The notes: a model not told the origin generated them from the sequence alone. A DNA stretch of 64,000 nt from Nitzschia sp. pyKryTriq1 (GCA_956465555.1 OY101120.1:806001-870000), one strand, 5' to 3'; positions 9,755 to 20,702 are shown, numbered from the stretch's first letter. Translations and numbers: made by a program.

Positions 9755-10269
9755 TCAAAAATGGATATGAAACAATTGAACGGGCGCATCGAATTTTTCT
9801 CCGCTGGCTCTAATACTCGTACAGTAGGGGTCGTCTGGTCGATACCGGTACGACGTGAGTTCGACCGTGTTGCCCGACCCAAATGCTACAAAGGGACCAC
9901 CCCCTGGAGGCATCGACACATTGACAATGGTATACTGCGAAAGGGACGGACGTCCGGACTTATTCATGAGGACGGTGTGGGTTACATAGCCTGCTCCAGC
10001 AAAGGCCACAATGAAAAATATCGTCCCAACGACACCTCCGCCCTTCTCATCGGCCGGTTTGTACGCTGCTTTCGACGATCGCCACCGCTGCCGCCACCGC
10101 CCGTGTTTTTATGAGGCTCAAATTCGCTCCGGTCACCTCCACCATCCAAGTTTAGATCAATATTGGCTATGATGCCCACTCTTAAGCGTTTGCAGCCTTC
10201 GCCGGGATCTTGATTCTTGATCCTACGGCCCTTGGTGGACGCGACAACAAGGATGTTGATGCAATTCAT
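9755..10269 (-). CDS. Tentative spliced single-pass membrane protein
   Basis: The minus strand has two adjacent frames that look like parts of one protein. From the Met at 10269 the first reads NCINILVVASTKG..., ...GIIANIDLNLDGGG. The second, from ~10064 to 9755, reads AAYKPADEKGGG, a hydrophobic VVGTIFFIVAFAGAGYV helix, then MNKSGRPS and SMPPGGGPF. The second frame has a stop codon upstream and no Met before the helix, so an intron is likely. A GTGACC donor near 10135 and an AG near 10065 would keep frame, but the donor is weak. The upstream end is also unclear. Family unknown; the helix with a short tail recalls type I receptors such as Atg27, without proof. Confidence 0.3.
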
Positions 10270-10441
10270 CGACTATATTACTGAGATCCATTTGATATGG
10301 ATGAGACTCAGTAGCACCAAGTGTCGACGTTTGCATTAAAAGATATGATGTTTGAAGCCTCATCTCCCCCCTCCAATTTCCATCTCGAAATATCGGTCGC
10401 TGTTGAATTTCAAACCATGGGACCAAGTAAAACATCACGCA

Positions 10442-10861
10442 CTAGTTCTGATCTTCGGGCGTTTCCTCCTCCGTCACTACTTTTCGTCCTGGTTCATTCC
10501 TGGAAGCTCGTCGTTGTGCCCTGGTATTTAGCCCCGTGGTGGAATTTCTTCGAGTTGCCTCTAAAAAATCCCTTCGATGCATCTGGTCCTCTTGTTTGAC
10601 CTTCAACGGCAGGCGCCGTGGTCCCAGAGGATGCAGACGGTTTTGCACTTCAACTATCTTTGAGTAATCATTTTTGGACTCACGGATAAATTCGAGATAT
10701 GCCTTTTGTCGCTTCCTATCGGAAAAGCTTACGTTGGCTTCTTCGTATTGTTTGGCGTGATGATCGACGGTCAGCAACCAAAAGGCAAGATAAAAAAAGA
10801 CAATTCCAGTCAAAAGTGCTGTTAGCTTTGTCATTTTTCTGTTCTGCTTGCTGGCCGCCAT
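10442..10861 (-). CDS. Small single-pass membrane protein
   Basis: A 139-residue protein: short basic N-terminus (MAASKQNRKMTK), one clear hydrophobic helix at ~13-31 (TALLTGIVFFYLAFWLLTV), then a highly charged, largely helical region with many Lys, Arg and Glu and a disordered acidic end. The topology fits a tail facing the lumen or matrix. I recognise no domain. Some respiratory-complex assembly factors share this size and layout, but that is only a guess. Confidence 0.6.
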   Translation of the reverse strand: MAASKQNRKMTKLTALLTGIVFFYLAFWLLTVDHHAKQYEEANVSFSDRKRQKAYLEFIRESKNDYSKIVEVQNRLHPLGPRRLPLKVKQEDQMHRRDFLEATRRNSTTGLNTRAQRRASRNEPGRKVVTEEETPEDQN

Positions 10862-11409
10862 TTTCGATTTGGATGGTGCTGGACGGACTAGCCAAACAAA
10901 TTTCGTTGGTTACTGCAGACAAAAGAGGTGCAGGTAATGAAAAGAAAGGGAGATGGGAGGGCGGGGAGAGGCGAGAGGCGAGAGGAGCGAGAGACTGAAT
11001 GATTCCAAAGGGTGCGGTATGCAAAACGCAAAAAGAGAACAACACTCGGTATTCCAACGTGGTCCCCCACCGTAGTACTAACCGAGCCCGAGCATGCTTA
11101 ACTTCACAGAGCGGACGGGATGTGGTGCTGTCATGCTGGTATGGTCGTTCCCGAAACATCGCAACCTGTGTTAAAGTACAATCCTTTATTAAAAATTTGG
11201 ATCCATCGGACTCACTCCTCACTCGTGCTGTCGTCTATACCAGGTCTGTACTACCGGTGCCTGGTACTTGCACCGTCATAATTTGATACTATCGAATACT
11301 TTCTCTACTACCATCGAACTCATTTATTGAACTGGCAACTTGTCTAAATAAAATCGTTTCTTTTACACTCTTAAGTATCAGTGACAAGAGATGAAATGAA
11401 GCACCACGA
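10862..11409. other. Intergenic with purine-rich tract and a GTAC word
   Basis: The 5' flank of the small membrane protein and 3' flank of the PHD gene. It has a purine-rich tract at ~10940-10996 (AAAGGGAGATGGGAGGGCGGG onward) and a GTAC word at ~11245-11268 (CTACCGGTGCCTGGTAC). No gene is seen. Confidence 0.4.
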
Positions 11410-14078
11410 TCAGCTTTCGCCAAATGCATTGAATTTGCTAGCGTAATAACAACCCATGGCCTTACGACGAATGTTATTCATCTTTGACGTTGCCAAAGCT
11501 TGTTTGAGTCGAGTTTGCGCATCCTGTAGGATTTCAACCAGCTCACTGACATCCTGTCCCCTCGCTGCCATGTATGGATACTCCATCCCTTTTTGGATAC
11601 CGGGGTTGAGTCGCCTTTCCTCCAACTGTTTCTCTTGCAACCGTTGCTCATCGCGCTGCAATTTCTCCAGCCGCCTCTTCTCAGCTCGGTTGCGGCGCAT
11701 CAAGCAGCGCATCAAGCATTTGTGGCACAAAAAATCGTCTTCTGGTTCGGGGTTTTTCACAGTAAAGCGTGTACGAATGCAAGTCAAATGTTCCGCATTG
11801 CTGCAAAAGTCACAGCATACCAAATCGCCTCCATCGCGGCAAATAGCGCAATACTCGGAATGATTATCTTCCGTGTAGCGTTTCATGCTTGGGTATCGAC
11901 CCGAGTCAATTTCATCAGCCAACGCTCGAGTGTCAATGATAGGTGGCAAGGGTTTTGGTGGAGGTGGGGGTTTGGTGCTCTTGCGCCGACGCTTGGAAGC
12001 ACGCGGTGGTAGTTGCATGATTGTCTTTCCTTTTTTGTACCCGAGCGACTTGTACACCCCGGCATACATGGCACCGTGCTTCTGATCTGCAGCTGCTCTC
12101 TCATACTCATTCTTATGATACTTGAGCTCTTCTCTGAGATGCTCCAATAGTACACCAGGCTCGTGAAAATCAGGGTCCCCGAGAACTGCATCCTCGGCAT
12201 CCAGTCCATCATCAGTTTCATTTTCGCTGTTTCTTGCGACCAAAGGCGGCAACTTGATGTCGTCGGTAAATTCCATATCCTCCTTGACAACCTTGAAACC
12301 GAGACTAATCAGAACCTCGGGATACATACCAAGCTGCTTGGCTCCCTTGTTGCGCGCTCGCCGTTTTCTTTTATTTGAACGTATTCGAATGGCAGACTTT
12401 GGTACCATATCAAGGAATGCATTGTTATCAGACGCGATGACCTCTGATCCACGCTGAATGCTCTCTTGACGTAGCCTGCGTTTGTCGGCCTCGGAGGCCT
12501 GCCTCTGCACGCATACATTCCCGTTGACATGGTACCGCACTCCTGCCAACGAAGCAAAACTTCGTCCGCAATCCGGACACGCATAAAGAGACAGATCTAT
12601 AACGTAAGGTTCCGTCAAGATTCTGCGCTGTAGAAACAAGCGAACTGGAGTAGTGCCTGAGATTGCATCCCCCGGGCATTCCGTAGGATTATTGATATCG
12701 GTTGACAAAAAACGTTTGCGCTCGTCTGGAATCAAAATGCACTCCACGATACGATCCGGACAGAAGTCTGGGGTCGCCGATGGATCTTGGGGTTCTTTCT
12801 GTTTCATCAAAACAGGCTTCTCATCATTGTTGTTGCGTGGATCACCACCGAAATAAGCATCAAACATGGATAGTTTTGTCGCCTTCCCTTCGCGGTAAAG
12901 TCCATCAATTTTGCTTCGGCGGACGCGAAGCTGAGAAGCTATAGCATCATCCAACCTAGCATTGTTGCCATCGACTCTGGCTTTGTTTCCTTGGTACAGT
13001 TTTAGAAGAGATTTGATGTTGGGCGGAAGAATATTTCCTCTGGGAATTTCTCGCTCATCTTTCACAACTTCCACCACTCCGAATTGTGTGACAAACTTCG
13101 AGCCCGGTTCTAAGGCAACCAATCCTGCATTCTCTTTCTTGGCAACGGTCTTTGTTTGACACACTTTGTGCTCTGAAGAGTCACGGACGACATGGATACG
13201 AAAAGTTAGCAAGTGTCAGCTTAGCAAGCACAGCACATATCTGAAATGTTGAAACTTACGGACGTGATAGGAGCATCCTAGTTCACTAGTGAATATACGA
13301 TTGCACAATGGGCAGGTCCGGTTTGCAATGTCTCCACGAAAGCGTTTGGAGTCGGGGCCTAGCGTTGTGCCCCCTCTGCACTTGCCTCGCTTGCGCTTTG
13401 CCTTGGCAATCAACACAGGATCGTCACACTGGTCAATTCGACATACAAAGTTATCTGTAACGCACGAGTAGGGATAATGAACGAGAACCGTGAGGAACGC
13501 GTACCAATTAGTGCATTAGAAGATATTGGGCATTGGTCCCACTTACCAAGGTGGTACTTCAATCCCATCTTTGTGGATATGACTTTGCTACAATGGGGAC
13601 AAGTTCGACCCTCCAAAGAACCCGCTTTCTTGGATTTGGAAGCGTTTTTCTTCTTCTTTCTACCACGTCGCGATTTCGCCGCGTCTTGTTCAGGCTCAAA
13701 GTCACTGTCTTCTTCTTGTTTGATTCTTCCGCCGTGGGGCTCGTCATCCTTATCGTCAGTACTAGCAGGAGCATTGCGTTTCTTTGTTGCCGTGGACGAA
13801 CGCGTGATTGCGCTGCGTTTTGCGTTGCCCACTTGTTTGCAATCCAACTCATCAGAACGATCATCGTTATCGCTATCGCTATCGCTATCGCTATCACTAT
13901 CGTTCTCCACTCTCGACCTCTTTCTTCCCAATGTGGCCTTTTTGTCATTCTTCGAGGGCGAGGGCAGCTCTTCGTCTTGACGTACATCGTGAAATTCTTC
14001 CAAATTCAAAACCACACCCTTGCTACCCCCGCTATTAGCGTGCTTATCTTTGTTTCGTTGCGAACGCCGAGTCACCAT
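11410..14078 (-). CDS. PHD-finger nuclear protein with three C2HC zinc fingers
   Basis: Three exons, 14078..13547, 13454..13260 and 13172..11410, give 829 residues. Introns of 92 and 87 nt both have GTAAGT donors and CAG acceptors. Order: basic N-terminus, an Asp-Ser run (~60-72), Lys-rich nuclear signals, finger 1 (C160, C163, H176, C182), finger 2 (C225, C228, H241, C247), finger 3 (C441, C444, H457, C463), a basic region, a Pro run, a C4HC3 PHD finger (~684-728, starting CAICRDGGDLVCC) and a C-terminal coiled coil. All three fingers follow C-x2-C-x12-H-x5-C, and fingers 1 and 2 form only after splicing, which supports both joins. PHD fingers read histone H3 tails; the C2HC fingers probably bind DNA or protein. 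A chromatin or transcription role is inferred. Confidence 0.85.
13862..13903. repeat. Hexanucleotide repeat in the Asp-Ser run
   Basis: Tandem ATCGCT units (with an ATCACT variant) lie in exon 1 of the PHD gene. On the minus strand they encode alternating Asp-Ser, an acidic run typical of nuclear proteins and likely to vary in length. Confidence 0.7.
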
Positions 14079-14672
14079 AACTTTCTTACACTCTGGCTAG
14101 GTCTAGGAAACCACTCCAGTCCTCAGAATCAGATGTGGGCTCTTGGAAGTTGCTGTGTCTTTTGTGTTGCAATCCAAATTCTAATCCAAATCGTCTACTA
14201 CAGTACAAAAGCTATTTTAATTTCTACTCGTATCGACGTATTTTGTGCCGTGCCTCGTACCGCAGCCAGCCAGCCCTCGCGCAGATCTGGCGCAGACACA
14301 CGCTACCGGTATACTGTACTGTGCCACAAACAACACGCAGATTGTACCGGTACCAGGTACAGTGTAAGGATACCGCGCGTACGGTACAAGTACCAGGTAC
14401 CCGGGAGATCGATACCGTACGACTAGCTTTCGAGATGCGACTTTCGACACAACTGCTTTATTGTTTTACGCCCATCAGAATCTCTCACAACGACACGACG
14501 AGGTTATCCTTTATTCACACAACCTTGATTAGCCCTGGCATTGCAGTTGACTCCGGCAGTCCAAGTTGCGTTCAATGCTATTTCCAAATCCACGCCCTTT
14601 CTTTAACCAAACGCATACGAGAAAGGTCGGACTCCAGCAGACTATTACGAGAAATCAGCAGACAGAAATACT
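14079..14672. repeat. Intergenic region with GTAC palindromes
   Basis: Divergent promoter space between the PHD gene and the CX9C gene. From 14305 to 14403 it holds TACCGGTATACTGTAC, TACCGGTACCAGGTAC and GTACCAGGTACCCGG words. No gene is supported here: a 297-residue plus-strand frame across this region is mostly antisense to exon 1. Confidence 0.55.
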
Positions 14673-14909
14673 ATGGGAAGTTCCAGCAGCAAGACCGCAT
14701 CTCCGCCCATTTGTGAAGACTGCCAGCCAGACAAACAAAAGCCATTGCCTCCCCAAGATAATATTTCTGCACAAGGGGGGCCCTGTGCTCCATTTTATGA
14801 ATTTGTGGAATCCTGCATGAAAATAAATGAGGGTCAGATTTCCATGTGCAAAGAAGAGTGGGACGCCTTCAAGAAATGCCACGAGGCCAATAAGGCGCAA
14901 CGAAAATAA
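14673..14909 (+). CDS. Twin CX9C (CHCH) protein with myristoylation-type N-terminus
   Basis: A 78-residue protein. The C-terminal half carries two CX9C motifs (CAPFYEFVESC and CKEEWDAFKKC), the helix-loop-helix CHCH fold that is oxidised by Mia40 in the mitochondrial intermembrane space. The N-terminus MGSSSSKT fits the N-myristoylation pattern (Gly2, Ser6, Lys7), as known for MIC19/CHCHD3. An extra CEDC pair sits at ~14-17. It could be a CHCHD2/10-, MIC19- or COX17-like assembly factor; the sequence is too short for me to choose. Confidence 0.75.
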   Translation: MGSSSSKTASPPICEDCQPDKQKPLPPQDNISAQGGPCAPFYEFVESCMKINEGQISMCKEEWDAFKKCHEANKAQRK

Positions 14910-15639
14910 AAATGGTATCGATTGCCCGGATATAATACATCCATGCATACCATTGGACACTCTTTTCCTTTTGAAACAAGGGCGACCCCCTTTTTTAATT
15001 GTGGCAGTCGTGTTCAGTGGCCCTTGTAACATTACGAGAGCCGTACAATGCGGCAATTCTTTCTTTTCCACCCTGTGGAAATAGTAGGAACATGCCGAAT
15101 GTTCAGCGTTCTTGCTTCGAATTCAAACGAGGCTACAATACGTTGAACGGCATTCGTACAGTACGCTTGCTGGTAACTAGCTCCATGGCAGTCAATACAA
15201 ATTTGCAGTAGCCAACAGCCTTTGTCCATTTAAGTTTGCAAAAATATTGAATACCATTTCTACTAGGGTGTTATGGATGCATACAGCAAAAATTGCTAAT
15301 TGATAGATTGCAACTATAGAAAGTAGGGTCATGAGATAGCCATGAAAACGACAGTGGGCGCGAAAGTTGAGAAGCCCAGTCCCAGAGCATTCAATGCTCT
15401 ACGTCTTCCTATTTTCTCACAATCCTGCCGGCACTATACTGCACCTGGCTGTTCGAAGAAACGCAATAAATCATCCATTGACTGACGCGTCTTCAAATCA
15501 CTATCTGACATAATTGTTCGCACAAACGCTTCCTTGTATCTTTGCGGAGATGTCAACAAGAGTGTATCCCCTCAAGACGATGTACTACGCTAGTGGCGTA
15601 GAGGGGGGGGGGTGAGTCCAGATTCTCCGAAGTAGAAGC
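14910..15639. other. Intergenic, nothing recognised
   Basis: This is the gap between the convergent CX9C and MND1 genes. It holds a run of 10 G at 15603-15612. No gene is seen. Confidence 0.45.
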
Positions 15640-16578
15640 TTACTTGTCTTCCGGATCTGTGCGCAGGAGTTGGAGTCGACGCATAACAGTCAAATATCAA
15701 AGCAACTGGTGAGAAGTATCCATGAAAGAAGGACATAGGCACAAGTCCATCCTCCACTTACAATCAAAGTTTGCCGTGATTCCCATAATCTTCGTGGCTT
15801 CCTTCTTTTCCATTCCCCGTTTCTTGACTAGATAGGTCTTGCATTCGAAAATGTTATCCGTCCAGCGATGCGCTGCCTCGGTAACAAGTTTGAGCTCCTT
15901 CTCCAAATCCGCCAGTGCGGCGGGGTCGTTTTCTTTCAAACTATCTAGTTCGGCTTGAATCTGAGTCTTGACTTTTTCCAGTTCCGCCATCCGTCTCAAT
16001 TTGGCGGCACGACCTCCACTCGCACCCTTGTCACCATCGCCTTCCTCAGCAGTTGTCGTCGTCCCGTCGTCTTCTTCCCGTCCACGTTTGGCGTCTGCGA
16101 GCTGCGCCGAAGCCTCCTCCACCTTGGGTTTTAGCTCTTGAATGAGATCTAGAGTCTGCTGATGCGCCTTTTGAGCGACACGGTCCTTCTTGGCTTTGAA
16201 CGACCAGCAGTAGTTCGATCCGCCAATCTTTTCCTTTTCCACGAGTCCATCGTCCACCAAGGATTGATGAATGTCGGGAATCGAGTTGGCGTTGACTCCC
16301 GCCTTGGCGGCCAGGGCAATGATCTCCTTTTCAGTGTAAACCTGTTGGGTCTTGTGGTAGATACTTTGTGATACAGAAAATGAGAAAGTGAGTGAAATCA
16401 TAGTGAAGGGTCAGAACTACAGTACAAGTACTGGAACGACCACTTCTTGCTCGGCGTCACGGCTACGACCACAAAAGCAAGACTGCGCGCTAAGTCGACG
16501 TCGAAAACTCAAGAACTCAACTCACTCGAGAATCACCTTCCTCTTCTCCTCGGCGGACATGCGTTTGGTACCTCCCAT
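15640..16578 (-). CDS. MND1: Meiotic recombination protein MND1
   Basis: Three exons, 16578..16526, 16363..15762 and 15656..15640, give 223 residues. Introns are 162 nt (donor GTGAGT) and 105 nt (donor GTAAGT), and both joins keep frame. The N-terminus MGGTKRMSAEEKRK matches the conserved MND1 start. The winged-helix part contains SLVDDGLVEKEKIGGSNYCW, the middle is a coiled coil with an acidic Thr/Glu insert, and the C-terminal block AAHRWTDNIFECK then GITANFDYPEDK is typical. MND1 pairs with HOP2 and helps RAD51/DMC1 strand invasion during meiosis. HOP2 was considered and set aside because RWTDNIF and the FDY end are MND1 features. This implies a sexual cycle or its retained genes. Confidence 0.92.
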
Positions 16579-17341
16579 CTTTGAAGTGTACAATGTTGTG
16601 AGTTGGTGGAGTGGCGAGTAAGGGTGTGTACGGGTATCGTGATGATGATAATGATACGTAGAGCAACTTATTGAAAATGGAGGTCAAGGTCAGCGAGATC
16701 TGGGTCATGAGTGTACGTATACGAGCGTGCGCGCTGGCAGTCGCTCGGAGGCAATTCTGATGAAACCCGGTACTGTATTTCTGAAATGTTTTGGCGCGGA
16801 TTTTCCTGGCGTAGGATTCGGTAGATTTTCTACGACACTTCACACTTCATGTTTTCTGAAAAGCAGATTATTCATGGCGAGAAAATCGAACAGTCGAAGT
16901 AATCACAGTACTGGTACTATTGTTGTACAGGACCCGCTACCGTACATCATGCATACGTGTCCTGTATGTACTGTAGTATTCGTACCGGTATGTACCGGTA
17001 TACGAGCAGGACGCAGGACGACTAACTACTGTATCATAATACGGTAACTCCCCTCTTGTTTCTTGAGTAAAGATATGTACTGTCTGGAGCCGGCTGGTAG
17101 AGAGTCCAAGAAATACTTCGTAGGGAGACGTCATCTCTAAAGGGAGAGCGTAAGTCATAAAACTTAACAAGCCTGATTGTACTCGTAGCTTTCTATGTAT
17201 GTATGCATGTATTGTTTGTATTCTATATTGGTGTGTTCGTTGTTGTTGTTTGGTGTGTGTGTGATCGCGCGCGGGGTGGGTGCTCTTGTTTGCCGCTCGC
17301 TGACTAGACTTTGGATTTGATTCATTCGTAGTACACTGCTT
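16579..17341. repeat. Intergenic region with GTAC palindromes and GT-rich tract
   Basis: The upstream flank of MND1. GTAC words lie at ~16906-17005 (ACAGTACTGGTACTATTG, GTACCGGTATGTACCGGTA). A TGTATG/TTGTTG-type simple tract runs at ~17190-17265. No gene is seen. Confidence 0.5.
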
Positions 17342-18539
17342 CTATCGAGAGTTAAAGGCAGCTTGCACCCGGTTTCGTAGCGAGTTCCAATTCGTGGGGA
17401 TATTGGTCAGCTTCCATTCCGAGTTTTCGAATCTAGCGGGGATTTCCTTAGCAATGTCGCTTTCCATCAGTCTTGGAGAAAAGAAGCCACCCGTCAAGTG
17501 GTTGATCCGAAACTGCGCTCCGTGATTATAGGCCGCCGACCCCCCTCCAGCGGCTTCTAGGAAACGAATCTGCTTCCCTACTTTCCATTTTGGATTCAAC
17601 TTGCTGGTTGCGCCACTCAGGATTCCACCCTGTTCATTACTGCACGTTCCACAGTGTGGAAAGAATCGGTAATTCACCTGCTTCTGAAGCACTCCGATTG
17701 ACCTGGGTGGCATGTGGTCTCCAATGGCGTTTCCCGCTTTCGATCCACACGTGTGACAGCCCCACGTGTTATAAATTTGCTGCAGCTGTTTGTTTTTGGA
17801 TCCACCACCGATGTAGCCCTCGGTTGCAGGGAGAGATTGACGTGCAAAGCTCCCAGGTTTGATGTAGCTGCTCGGTGCGATAGCCCAAAATCTGCCACCC
17901 AAGAGTTTGAAAGCAACAAGACCAGTCAAACAGCTACCAAAGAAAATACGACGGGCCGAGGTGAGAGCGACAGTGAAATAATACGTCACTCGCTCTTTTA
18001 ATCTCCATCTGATCACGCCGTATTACTTACGTGTGAACCTCTTCCTTTGGTAGACGGATACCAATACCAATCTCATAATAGTCTCCGACCGACCACGACG
18101 ACGATGATGTACTTAGAATTCTCAATGACGACTTGGGGTCTCGTATTGCTTGAGGATTTTGGCTCCATTCCTGGGCAAGTAGGGCACAGCGGTGACCTGC
18201 GATAGAGGCAATACACACCGAGGGTACACCCGCCATTCGAGCCAAAGCCTTGGTTCCAGTCGAAATGCCCATCATTTTCTGAGCACACGTCGACAAGCCC
18301 AATGTCGAGTAAAAAGCAACACAACCCGATACGACGGGAACAATCTCCTCCCGAACGAATGACTTTACTTTCGAAGTATTGTCCATCTTCCTTCTTCGTG
18401 TTGGTCGATATGAACGTGGTGCAGCCGTTGTTACGGTAGTAGTCCAGGAAAAGATCCAAAGAATGATCAAGACAAGAAGATGATGATTCGACTGTGCCAT
18501 GTTCCTCCAAAGGACCTTATCGATGAATTGTTGACACAA
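17342..18539 (-). CDS. Membrane or secretory protein with HNH-like zinc motif
   Basis: Two exons, 18539..18031 and 17933..17342, give 366 residues. The intron (97 nt) has donor GTAAGT and acceptor TTTGGTAG, and joining gives EEVHT-CLTGLVAF. A signal or anchor segment lies at ~19-38. Two more weakly hydrophobic stretches, around 64-80 and 171-190, contain Gly/Ser-rich FKLLGGRFWAI. The C-terminal part has C229-x2-C232-G, D242-H243-M-P-P, then P-H-C264-G-T-C267-S-N. This is the spacing expected of an HNH / treble-clef nuclease core (CxxC, DHxxP, CxxCN). Family identity is not known to me and nuclease activity is only inferred from the pattern. Confidence 0.65.
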
Positions 18540-18968
18540 CGGTCGATTGTTGTCGGTATCGATGGTCGGTTTCTGTTACTCGTAAATTGAAAAGGTCAGA
18601 TGGATGATTTGGATTCTTCGGAACAACGACATCATCATTGTCAAACCCAAACCGCCAATGGCCGATGTTAGAGCAGCCGTTTTATTTAAAAATGACGTTA
18701 TCTGGCGGTTTGGACTTCTGGAAGCGTTTGTACGTATGTACGTCGTTCCTCGAGGAGGAGGTTGTCCGTTCGTTCGTGCCTGCGCGATGACCACTAAAAA
18801 ATACAGTAGAAAGATATGGCGCCGATCGCCATCGATTACTCTTACAGTACCAGGTATTGTACAATGGTACAATTAATGTGCATGCCGTACGTCGAACTGC
18901 ATTCCTCTCTCTTGACATCGATAGTTTCAGACAGTGACCAGACTGTTCATCGTATTGATTAGTTCATC
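18540..18968. other. Divergent intergenic spacer
   Basis: Spacer between the HNH-like gene and the SET gene, probably with both promoters. A GTAC cluster (CAGTACCAGGTATTGTAC) lies at ~18845-18865. No gene is supported. Confidence 0.45.
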
Positions 18969-20456
18969 ATGACCGAAGTCCGAATTTCTTCGACTGGGGG
19001 AAAGGGACTCTTTGCCACGAAAAAAATTGTCAAGGGCGATCTAATTTTGGAAGAAACGCCGATCCTAAAAGTCGCCCCCCTTTCCGACGAAGAGTCCACG
19101 TCGTTGTACGATGAGTTCATGGGTGATAAGAAACCGTCTTCTACGTCAGCCTCTTCTTCCATCAAAGACGGATCCTTGTGGAATGCTATCACTCCCCCGG
19201 CGTCGGTTCCAAGTGGCTCCATTGGCACCTTTCGGGGCATGGTGCAAGCAGGAATGTGTTGGATTAAGCGAAAAAGTTCCCTGAGCGACTCCGATGAGAC
19301 GTCTCTCCTCCAACTTTATTACCCGGAGAAAGGATCGTCGTGTGCATTAGAACAGGCCACGGTCCAGTTAGCGAAAGACGCCGCAAAGTATCTGAAAGAA
19401 CATCTTAGCGAGGGGGACTTGGAAAAAATCATGTTGGTTTGGGCGTACAATTCCTTCGAGGGGGGACGGATTTATCCTCAAATGTCCAGAATCAATCATG
19501 ACTGCAATCCCAACGCCATCATCCAAGCTGACGACGACATTCAACGGGTACTCGCTGCCACAGATATTGGCGTTGGAGACGAGATCACTATTTCTTATCT
19601 GGGCTTACTCCTCTACTCGGAGACCGATGTTCGGAAAGAGAAATTGCGAGCGGCGAAGTACTTTGAGTGTCAGTGTCGGCGGTGTAGTAGCGAGATGGAA
19701 GATATCGCGGGACGTATCCCATGCCCCGCGTGTCATCCGCGTGAATTACCCCAACAATCCCTGGACGAAGACGTACAATATGACGACGATCAAAATGTCA
19801 AATATGTTACGCTCGGTGGTTCCAAGTGTCCCGAATGTGAGTTAATAGCGACCGAGGAAAAGAAATTGCAAGTGGTGATGAAGAATGTGAGATCCAAGGT
19901 CGTTTCCTATTTGGACACGCTGGGTGACACCAGCACCAAGGCACCAGGTAGGGGCAATAACAAAGGCGACGAGGATGACGAGGAGGAGGAAGATTCCGTT
20001 CTCGAAGAGCACTTGGGCTTGGCAAGTACCATAATGGGGGATCGACACTGGACGACTAATTTACTCAAGTTGGTACATTTGGATCGAAGACTGTCTCTCA
20101 TGTCGCAAACCATGTTGACGACTCAAGAGCTTCCTGAAATCGAAGACGTGGCAGAGGCTATTGACAGTCTGCAGCGGCTGGAACGCTTTGTACAGTCATT
20201 AGGGCTCAAGCTGGGCGAAGGTCATGTGCTCGGGGATGTTATTATTGGAGTCGCTCGCACACTGGTCAGTTTGGGAGACGTCAAGAGTCAAAAGTATGGG
20301 GCCGAGTGGCTCGAAAAGATTGACGACTACATTAACAAGTTTGAATCGGAAGGAAGACAAAAGGTTGTTGCAGCCTTGAAGGTGGCATGGACAAACAACG
20401 AAGAAGCGAAAGAAGACCATAGTCCTGCGACAAAGAAATTAAAACCATCGTCATAG
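18969..20456 (+). CDS. SMYD-type SET-domain protein
   Basis: A 495-residue protein. It starts directly with the SET N-part (STGGKGLFATKKIVKGDLILEE, the AdoMet-binding GxG region). After a long insert come the SET core INHDCNPNA (175-183) with the catalytic-site Asn-His, and GDEITISY (203-210). A post-SET Cys cluster follows (C-x-C-x2-C at ~233-238). A later CPAC ... CPEC pair suggests a further zinc site. The C-terminus is helical, with an acidic run (DEDDEEEED). The SET family methylates lysines of histones or other proteins. The split SET arrangement resembles SMYD proteins, but I see no clear MYND finger in the insert (~60-150), so substrate and class are open. Confidence 0.85.
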   Translation: MTEVRISSTGGKGLFATKKIVKGDLILEETPILKVAPLSDEESTSLYDEFMGDKKPSSTSASSSIKDGSLWNAITPPASVPSGSIGTFRGMVQAGMCWIKRKSSLSDSDETSLLQLYYPEKGSSCALEQATVQLAKDAAKYLKEHLSEGDLEKIMLVWAYNSFEGGRIYPQMSRINHDCNPNAIIQADDDIQRVLAATDIGVGDEITISYLGLLLYSETDVRKEKLRAAKYFECQCRRCSSEMEDIAGRIPCPACHPRELPQQSLDEDVQYDDDQNVKYVTLGGSKCPECELIATEEKKLQVVMKNVRSKVVSYLDTLGDTSTKAPGRGNNKGDEDDEEEEDSVLEEHLGLASTIMGDRHWTTNLLKLVHLDRRLSLMSQTMLTTQELPEIEDVAEAIDSLQRLERFVQSLGLKLGEGHVLGDVIIGVARTLVSLGDVKSQKYGAEWLEKIDDYINKFESEGRQKVVAALKVAWTNNEEAKEDHSPATKKLKPSS

Positions 20457-20702
20457 AGGACGTTTTCAGAAGACGCATGATGAAAATACTAATTTCACAT
20501 CGACCCAAGAGTTGAAGGCGTCGCGAATCAATCATTTATCCCTTTATATTGGCGTAAGATCGCCCAGAAACGAGGACAGCGCATCCTCCATTTCGGTAGT
20601 GCTATCAACTTCTACTGAGTGTGGCAAATTTCTTTCGAGTGAAGAAATGGGTCCTTTGTTGCCGTCGAAATTTTGCGGGCATTGCTGAGACGACCCCAAC
20701 CC

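Noticed and set aside
13533-14426. 297-residue plus-strand frame
   Set aside because: It is antisense to exon 1 of the PHD gene and intergenic repeats; composition follows the other strand.
15640-16578. HOP2 identity for the meiotic gene
   Set aside because: HOP2 and MND1 share overall shape, but RWTDNIF, the MSAEEK start and the FDY end are MND1 features.
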